Assembly (NCBI GenBank): GCA_004357015.1
Contig: SMXE01000077.1
Location: forward strand, 1-6,461
Source of the DNA: Caldithrix sp.
GTDB taxonomy: Bacteria > Zhuqueibacterota > Zhuqueibacteria > Oceanimicrobiales > Oceanimicrobiaceae
Direction: 5' to 3'
Length of the DNA stretch: 6,461 nucleotides
Below are positions 6,309-6,461 of the stretch, piece by piece. The notes under the pieces are model-generated. The model did no database searches. It was not told the origin of the DNA and worked only from the letters and a program-made list of their open reading frames with translations. The position numbers and the translations under genes are program-made. The first letter of the stretch is position 1. Each line of letters opens with the position of its first letter.

Positions 6309-6461
6309 CTACCCAAGACCGCCAAAAACGACGCTCTTAGGTTCCAGATAGTACTCTAACGCTTCCGGGCCGTGCTCATGCCCCATGCCGGAAGCCTTCA
6401 CACCGCCAAATGGCATTTCATCGTAGCCGTAGTGCAACTGATTTATCCACACCATCCCCGA
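6309..6461 (-). CDS. Aldehyde dehydrogenase, C-terminal fragment (cut by window edge)
   Basis: Reading from the window edge gives 50 residues followed by TAG, with no start in the window. The segment is the C-terminus of an aldehyde dehydrogenase: MVWINQ, then [18 protein letters not shown] and the tail [11 protein letters not shown]. Aligned by eye with the end of the next gene it is identical at 26 of 49 positions, so the two are diverged paralogues and not a recent duplication. The gene runs in the same direction and its stop is 21 bases before the next ATG, so it is part of the same operon. Nothing can be said about its catalytic residues, which lie outside the window. Confidence 0.9.
   Translation of the reverse strand, partial: SGMVWINQLHYGYDEMPFGGVKASGMGHEHGPEALEYYLEPKSVVFGGLG

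Overview
The window is a gene-dense stretch of bacterial catabolic DNA. GC content is moderate (mid-50s % by eye), genes are separated by a few bases, and AGGA/GAGGT-type ribosome binding sites are visible. Every gene I can support lies on the minus strand, so transcription runs from high to low coordinates. No phylogenetic marker is present. The gene types fit a Gram-negative (proteobacteria-like) or similar bacterium that degrades acids as CoA esters, but the taxon cannot be fixed from this sequence.

Layout in transcription order (right to left): the C-terminal end of an aldehyde dehydrogenase (6461-6309, cut by the window edge); a complete second aldehyde dehydrogenase (6287-4851); an enoyl-CoA hydratase/isomerase (crotonase) family protein (4846-4055); a thiolase (4051-2855); an acyl-CoA dehydrogenase of the medium-chain type (2805-1660); the [2Fe-2S] small subunit of a molybdenum hydroxylase resembling 4-hydroxybenzoyl-CoA reductase (about 1650-1174); and the N-terminal 388 residues of its molybdopterin-binding large subunit (1166-1, cut by the left edge). 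Gaps are 21, 4, 3, 49, 0-9 and 7 bases, so this reads as one operon. No stretch of 300 bases lacks a gene. No promoter, terminator, RNA gene, mobile element or CRISPR array was seen.

How the genes could work together: the aldehyde dehydrogenases would oxidise aldehydes to acids. After CoA activation by a ligase not in this window, the acyl-CoA dehydrogenase, crotonase and thiolase supply three of the four beta-oxidation-type steps; the 3-hydroxyacyl-CoA dehydrogenase is not here. The molybdenum enzyme has features of the 4-hydroxybenzoyl-CoA reductase group, including a CGAMRGHG motif in the large subunit and small-before-large gene order. One coherent hypothesis is side-chain beta-oxidation of a hydroxylated phenylpropanoid acid to 4-hydroxybenzoyl-CoA, then reductive dehydroxylation to benzoyl-CoA. 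The true substrate is unproven and the molybdenum enzyme could instead hydroxylate another ring or CoA ester.

The families are all familiar and I see no obviously new system. The points worth a second look are the gene combination, a crotonase lacking one of the two hydratase glutamates, a thiolase with no ATG start separated from the crotonase by one in-frame stop codon, and an unusual CPLC motif in the thiolase.
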